10,151 bases of DNA from positions 1 through 10,151 of the forward strand of contig JAPTWT010000137.1 in the NCBI GenBank assembly GCA_028064935.1, read 5' to 3'. Under the pieces are notes generated by a model. The model saw only the letters and a program-made list of their open reading frames with translations, was not told the DNA's origin and did not search any database. Below are positions 6,145 to 10,151 of the stretch, piece by piece (positions within the stretch are counted from its first letter, which is position 1; each line of letters begins with the position of its first letter). The stretch comes from Gammaproteobacteria bacterium (GTDB lineage: Bacteria; Pseudomonadota; Gammaproteobacteria; Acidiferrobacterales; Acidiferrobacteraceae). A program made the translations under genes and the position numbers.

Positions 6145-7275
6145 CTATTCGTGGTAATTGTAAGCAGGATACCCGTGGCGACGAACCATCTCCTCGCACT
6201 CAGCGGCCTTCAGATCCGCTTGCGCCATCTCCCGCACCAGGTCTCCAAAGGAAATCTTTGGTGTCCACCCAAGCTTTGTCTGTGCCTTACGGGCATCGCC
6301 GAGCAGTGATTCGACCTCGGATGGCCGAAAATATCGCGGATCTACAGTGATTATATCGTCGCCAATATTGGGTAGCTTATTGACCTCCTTCGGGGCGCAT
6401 ACCGGATCGAATCCCGCCACGATGCCGCGCTCCTCGACCCCCTCACCCTCCCAGCGCAGACGGAGCCCCATTTCGGCAGCGGCCGCCTCCACGAAGGCCC
6501 GCACCGTGTATTGCTCCCCCGATGCGATTACGAAATCTTCCGGTCTTTGTTGTTGAAGCATGAGCCACTGCATCTCGACATAGTCCTTCGCATGGCCCCA
6601 GTCCCGCGCCGCGGACAAATTGCCAAGATACAGGCGCTTTTGCAGTCCAAGGACGATACGCGCGAGTCCGCGCGTGATCTTGCGCGTCACAAAGGTTTCC
6701 CCGCGCAAGGGTGACTCGTGATTAAAAAGAATGCCGTTGCACGCATAGAGACCATAGGCTTCCCGGTAATTGACCGTAATCCAGTACGCATAGAGCTTGG
6801 CGACGGCATACGGACTACGCGGATAGAATGGTGTCGACTCCCGCTGAGGAACCTCTTGCACCTTGCCGAAAAGCTCGGAGGTGGAGGCCTGGTAAAAACG
6901 CGTTTTGTCCCGCAACCCCAGCATCCGGATGGCCTCGAGGATACGCAAGGCACCCAGCCCATCGGCGTTCGCCGTGTATTCCGGCTCCTCGAAGCTCACC
7001 GCAACATGACTTTGTGCGGCCAGATTGTATATTTCATCAGGCTGCACCACCTGGATAACCCTCTGAAGACTAGAGGTATCGGTCAAGTCGCCATGGTGCA
7101 GAAAAAACCGCGTACCCGCCTCATGCGGATCCTGGTAGAGATGGTCAATGCGAGCCGTATTGAAAAGCGACGAGCGCCGCTTCAGCCCGTGCACTTCATA
7201 CCCCTTATTCAACAAAAATTCTGCTAGATACGCCCCATCCTGGCCGGTTACACCGGTGATCAATGCCTTTTTCAT
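6145..7275 (-). CDS. gmd: GDP-mannose 4,6-dehydratase
   Basis: Converts GDP-D-mannose to GDP-4-keto-6-deoxy-D-mannose in the cytoplasm, using tightly bound NADP. This is the first committed step to GDP-D-rhamnose, GDP-L-fucose, GDP-perosamine or GDP-colitose. The 376 residues match the usual family length. [20 protein letters not shown] at 8-27 is the coenzyme loop. [11 protein letters not shown] supplies Thr132 and Glu134, YAVAK supplies Tyr156 and Lys160, and [20 protein letters not shown] runs from 183. [20 protein letters not shown] (223-242) and RYFRPSEV (314-321) are family hallmarks. The ATG at 7275 has an AAAGGA Shine-Dalgarno 4 bases upstream. It lies 33 bases behind the long glycosyltransferase gene and 6 bases ahead of its paralog, so it is mid-operon. 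No recognisable second-step enzyme of the classical Rmd or Fcl type is in this window. Confidence 0.97.
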   Translation of the reverse strand: MKKALITGVTGQDGAYLAEFLLNKGYEVHGLKRRSSLFNTARIDHLYQDPHEAGTRFFLHHGDLTDTSSLQRVIQVVQPDEIYNLAAQSHVAVSFEEPEYTANADGLGALRILEAIRMLGLRDKTRFYQASTSELFGKVQEVPQRESTPFYPRSPYAVAKLYAYWITVNYREAYGLYACNGILFNHESPLRGETFVTRKITRGLARIVLGLQKRLYLGNLSAARDWGHAKDYVEMQWLMLQQQRPEDFVIASGEQYTVRAFVEAAAAEMGLRLRWEGEGVEERGIVAGFDPVCAPKEVNKLPNIGDDIITVDPRYFRPSEVESLLGDARKAQTKLGWTPKISFGDLVREMAQADLKAAECEEMVRRHGYPAYNYHE

Positions 7276-7279
7276 TTTG

Positions 7280-7285
7280 TCCTTT
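7280..7285 (-). promoter_or_regulatory. Shine-Dalgarno AAAGGA for gmd
   Basis: AAAGGA lies 4 bases before the gmd ATG, in the 33-base gap after the upstream glycosyltransferase stop. It supports the start at 7275. Confidence 0.55.
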
Positions 7286-7308
7286 GATTCCCCAACCCCT
7301 GTGTCATA

Positions 7309-10151
7309 TTAACCTTCAGCTCGGATTGTGTTGCAGGCACCGAATCCGTCAATCGCCATCTTCACGGCCTCTGCCGGTTCGGCGGGCCGCATTTCTGCCG
7401 TCTCTGAGACTTTCCCGGTGAGGATATCCATCATCCGGTCGGCCGTTTGCCTTGCCGTGTACCACGGCATTCCCGTGCTCGCCGGATGGTCCCTGGCTTC
7501 ATACAAGGAGAGCCAATCCTTTATGGCGCTTGCCAGTTCCTGAGGCCCCGTACCAGAGAAGTAAAATGCCCGGCCCCTTGCCACTTCCCGAAAAACCGGG
7601 ATATCGCGCGCAATGATGGGCAACTTATGTCTTGCGGCCTCGATGAGTGGCAACCCAAACCCCTCACCCTCGGATGCCGCGATCAAACAACTGGCCGAAC
7701 CATAGACCCTTTCCAGCGCCTCGTCACTGATGGCACCAAGCCACGCTATGTGGCTGTTGCCTTTGGCCATCTCTTTTATGCGGGTCACCAATTCATCCAC
7801 CATCCACCCTTTCTTGCCCACGATGACCAGCGCAACATTAAGCCCCTCCTGTAATAGCTCCGCGAAGGCTTCCAGTACCTGACGGTGGCCCTTTCGTGGC
7901 TCAATGGTCCCGACCATCAGGAATGTCACACGTCCCCTCATAGAGGCTATGACACCGTCTACCGTCGCATCAGCAGTCTCCGCCGTTCCCACGCCATCGA
8001 GCTCTGCCATCAGCGGTATGACCGCTGTATGATAGGCGCGGCGCCGTACAATCTTATTCGCCACACACCACGCCCCCAGATCGTTCGCCGTGCTCTCTGA
8101 GATGCAAAGCGCCCCATCCATCGCGGTGATCGTCTCGAGCCACGCCGCGAAGTCCGCGCCGCTTTCTGGCGGAAACCACTCGGGATGTCTCGCAGGGAGA
8201 AGGTCATAAACTACAAACCACACCTTGACGCCATGTCGGCGCCATGCGTCCAACACGGAGAGCCTCCGAGCAACGGCACCACCAACAAGGTCAAGACCGA
8301 CAAACACATCTCCGGCCCACGCCTCCACCCTGTCATCCTGCAGCCAGGGTTCATCCAGCCCGAGAAACCTCGCCGTGAAACGCCGCGCGTAACAATAGCC
8401 CATTCCGTCGCTCGTCGCCCTCACAGGTTCCACTAGCCACCCAGGTGGCGGCGATTGCAACCAATTGCGCAATACGGACCGCACAACGCGCTGGATCCCC
8501 GTTTTCAGATCGTGGTTTGCGATAGTTGACACGTCCACCAGCAATCGTTTTCGTCTCGGCACCGGCGGAAAGCTCTGGGCAAGGCACAGCGAGAGATACC
8601 TGCGCTCACCGTCTGTGAGGCTCAGCCCTCTCATTCGATCCAGAAGCCCTGGCAGTTCCTGGCGTCTTCGTCTGTAGGCGCCCTCGATGGCCTCGACATA
8701 CTGTTGTGCGCATTCGCGCGGTGCGTGCCGCTCACGAATGTGAGCCAGAGATCGTTCTTTCAGTCGCGCGCGTACATCCGCGCCCTGTCGCAGATGGACC
8801 ATGGCCTCTATCAGCTCTGCATCGGAAAACGTGTCCGGTAGCATATAGACACATTCCTTATCCAGTTCCACGAGACTTCCATGCGCGTTCACTATTGTCG
8901 GCACACCATAATTCATACAATCAAGAACCGTGCCTGACGTTTCACCACGCGAACCGGCTCGCAACTGCACGGCTATGTCAGTGGCCTGCAAATAGGCCGC
9001 ATAAGTGGCCTTGTCGATCCAGCCCGTGATGCGAATACGTTCACGAAGGCCGCTTTGGACAATGCTCTCATTCAAATCCCACCCAAAGGTCCCGCCGTCA
9101 TTTTCGCCTACGAATATCAGCTGTACTTGTGCGTCCTTTGCAAGAGAGGAGGCCAGAAACGCGCGCAGAACCACGTGATTGAGTTTATTGGGACCGACAA
9201 ACCCGAACACGCAAAACACCACAGCATGCTCGGCGATGCCGAGCATTTTGCGCCCCTGGCCCCGGTTATTTTCCGGCGCCGGCGCTCGCATGTGTGGGAT
9301 AATCGAAAAACGTTCCGGCGCGACGTATGCGTAGCCCGCTTGAGCGAGCCTCATTGCGTGTCGACTATGGGTGATGATGCCGAGCGCCTTCTGGAGAACC
9401 CGCTCACTTCCCGCATAGCAAGGTATTCCGTCGTGCGGCCCCCCAGCCCCCTCCCGTTGCACATGCTCGAGCGCCCAATACCCCTGCTCCTGGAGCAGTG
9501 CGCGCGCGGCACCATGCGGGATCAAACCGCTCGCTTCGCCATACCTTTGCGCATCCGAGACGACGACATCATGCAGAACGACAATGCCGGGAATCTCCTC
9601 CAGGAGATCAAACATGTAGATATGAAAGGGTGCGTTACCAAAATGGTAAAGCACCCTTTCATAGCCCGTCCGCCGTTCGCAAAACTGTCCTGCACTTACA
9701 ATACCGCAGTTCGCCCGGATCCATGGATCGCTCACTTCTGGCTGGTCCACCACGACATCGATCCGGTACCAGCGCGTCAACTCGCGCAAGAGCTCCGCAC
9801 TGTAATCCGCGATGCCCGTGCGCATCGGCGGCACCGGAGATATGTATGCAAGACGCGGTCTCGGTACACCCGGATCGCTCGCTGCCCGCAACGGCTCCAC
9901 GCTGGGGATCCATGGCTCTAAGGCCTCGAGGGCGCGCTTGGCTGTCTTCTCCCAACTGAAATGCTGCGCCTGAATACGCCCATGCCGCTCGAGTTCCTGG
10001 CGAAAATCTTCATCCTCGAGAACCCGCTGCATCTTGGCGGCGATATCCGCCTCATCGAATGGATCGAAAAGCGCATCGGCCCGGCCCACGACCTCCGGCA
10101 AGCTGGCCGCGTTGGCCACAAGGACTGCCCGGCCACACCGCATGGCCTCCA
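7309..10151 (-). CDS. Multidomain GT4 glycosyltransferase, 5'-truncated by the window edge
   Basis: A polymer-building glycosyltransferase with at least three GT-B units in one chain, 947 codons visible. The ATG at 10143 is not the start: the frame is open to the edge, and the residues before it complete an EAMRCG motif, the end of a GT4 EX7E signature. Numbering from that Met, residues 1-80 are the tail of unit one (ANAASLPEVVGRADALFDP, then FSWEKTAKRAL). Unit two spans about 97-490, with YISPVPPMRTGIADYSAELL at 100-119, VVLHDVVVSD near 188-197 and VFGFVGPNK at 312-320. In its signature region, RGETSGTVLDCMNYG (399-413), the second glutamate is replaced (Cys409). Unit three, about 533-910, has TGIQRVVRSVL, then VGTIEPRKGH (744-753), then EGFGLPLIEA with a canonical glutamate pair at 827 and 835. 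Comparable multi-GT4 chains are known for O-polysaccharide polymannose and rhamnan synthesis (WbdA and WsaE types). It precedes gmd by 33 bases and probably uses GDP-6-deoxyhexose or GDP-mannose donors. There are no membrane segments. Confidence 0.93.
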   Translation of the reverse strand, partial: EAMRCGRAVLVANAASLPEVVGRADALFDPFDEADIAAKMQRVLEDEDFRQELERHGRIQAQHFSWEKTAKRALEALEPWIPSVEPLRAASDPGVPRPRLAYISPVPPMRTGIADYSAELLRELTRWYRIDVVVDQPEVSDPWIRANCGIVSAGQFCERRTGYERVLYHFGNAPFHIYMFDLLEEIPGIVVLHDVVVSDAQRYGEASGLIPHGAARALLQEQGYWALEHVQREGAGGPHDGIPCYAGSERVLQKALGIITHSRHAMRLAQAGYAYVAPERFSIIPHMRAPAPENNRGQGRKMLGIAEHAVVFCVFGFVGPNKLNHVVLRAFLASSLAKDAQVQLIFVGENDGGTFGWDLNESIVQSGLRERIRITGWIDKATYAAYLQATDIAVQLRAGSRGETSGTVLDCMNYGVPTIVNAHGSLVELDKECVYMLPDTFSDAELIEAMVHLRQGADVRARLKERSLAHIRERHAPRECAQQYVEAIEGAYRRRRQELPGLLDRMRGLSLTDGERRYLSLCLAQSFPPVPRRKRLLVDVSTIANHDLKTGIQRVVRSVLRNWLQSPPPGWLVEPVRATSDGMGYCYARRFTARFLGLDEPWLQDDRVEAWAGDVFVGLDLVGGAVARRLSVLDAWRRHGVKVWFVVYDLLPARHPEWFPPESGADFAAWLETITAMDGALCISESTANDLGAWCVANKIVRRRAYHTAVIPLMAELDGVGTAETADATVDGVIASMRGRVTFLMVGTIEPRKGHRQVLEAFAELLQEGLNVALVIVGKKGWMVDELVTRIKEMAKGNSHIAWLGAISDEALERVYGSASCLIAASEGEGFGLPLIEAARHKLPIIARDIPVFREVARGRAFYFSGTGPQELASAIKDWLSLYEARDHPASTGMPWYTARQTADRMMDILTGKVSETAEMRPAEPAEAVKMAIDGFGACNTIRAEG

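Noticed and set aside
9055..9921. Plus-strand ORF of 288 codons
   Set aside because: It is antisense to the well-supported GT4 gene, shows no domain motifs, and reads as low-quality His/Arg/Pro-rich protein, so it is a shadow frame.
1..10151. CRISPR arrays, tRNA or rRNA genes, tandem repeats
   Set aside because: No regularly spaced repeats, tRNA-like cloverleaf or rRNA signature sequences were seen on either strand by reading. No computational scan was possible.

Overview
The window looks like part of a surface-polysaccharide (O-antigen, capsule or exopolysaccharide) gene cluster of a moderately GC-rich Gram-negative bacterium, probably a proteobacterium. This rests on the deoxymannose-sugar and glycosyltransferase gene content and on the IS66 remnant. 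I cannot name the genus from sequence alone. Every intact gene is on the minus strand, so transcription runs from the right edge to the left edge. The only plus-strand coding relic is a broken transposase.

In transcription order: (a) 10151-7309, a very long multidomain family GT4 glycosyltransferase whose 5' end lies outside the window. It shows the tail of one GT4 domain followed by two more complete GT-type units. (b) 7275-6145, gmd, GDP-mannose 4,6-dehydratase. (c) 6138-5137, a second, diverged enzyme of the same GMD-type short-chain dehydrogenase family, 6 bases behind gmd. (d) 5028-4681, a small basic protein of unknown function whose stop codon overlaps the start of the next gene. (e) 4681-3623, a PAPS-dependent-type sulfotransferase. 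(f) 3622-3004, about 620 bases with no gene I can defend, although part of it is an open N-terminal extension of the next frame. (g) 3003-1861, a single-domain GT4 glycosyltransferase. (h) 1845-1436, a frameshifted, truncated IS66-family transposase relic on the plus strand, ending about 15 bases from the GT4 stop codon. (i) 1435-1018, a stretch with two tiny candidate ORFs. (j) 1017 to the left edge, a long protein gene of unknown function with a TTG start, running out of the window.

A coherent reading of (a) to (g): Gmd converts GDP-mannose to GDP-4-keto-6-deoxy-mannose. The second GMD-like enzyme may further process this, or may make a second GDP-sugar. The GT4 enzymes build a glycan from the resulting 6-deoxyhexose and mannose-type donors, and the sulfotransferase may decorate the glycan with sulfate. 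The sulfotransferase with its coupled unknown partner and the tandem GMD paralogs are the most unusual parts. The IS66 relic appears to mark the boundary between the glycan cluster and unrelated accessory DNA that includes the unknown gene at the left edge.
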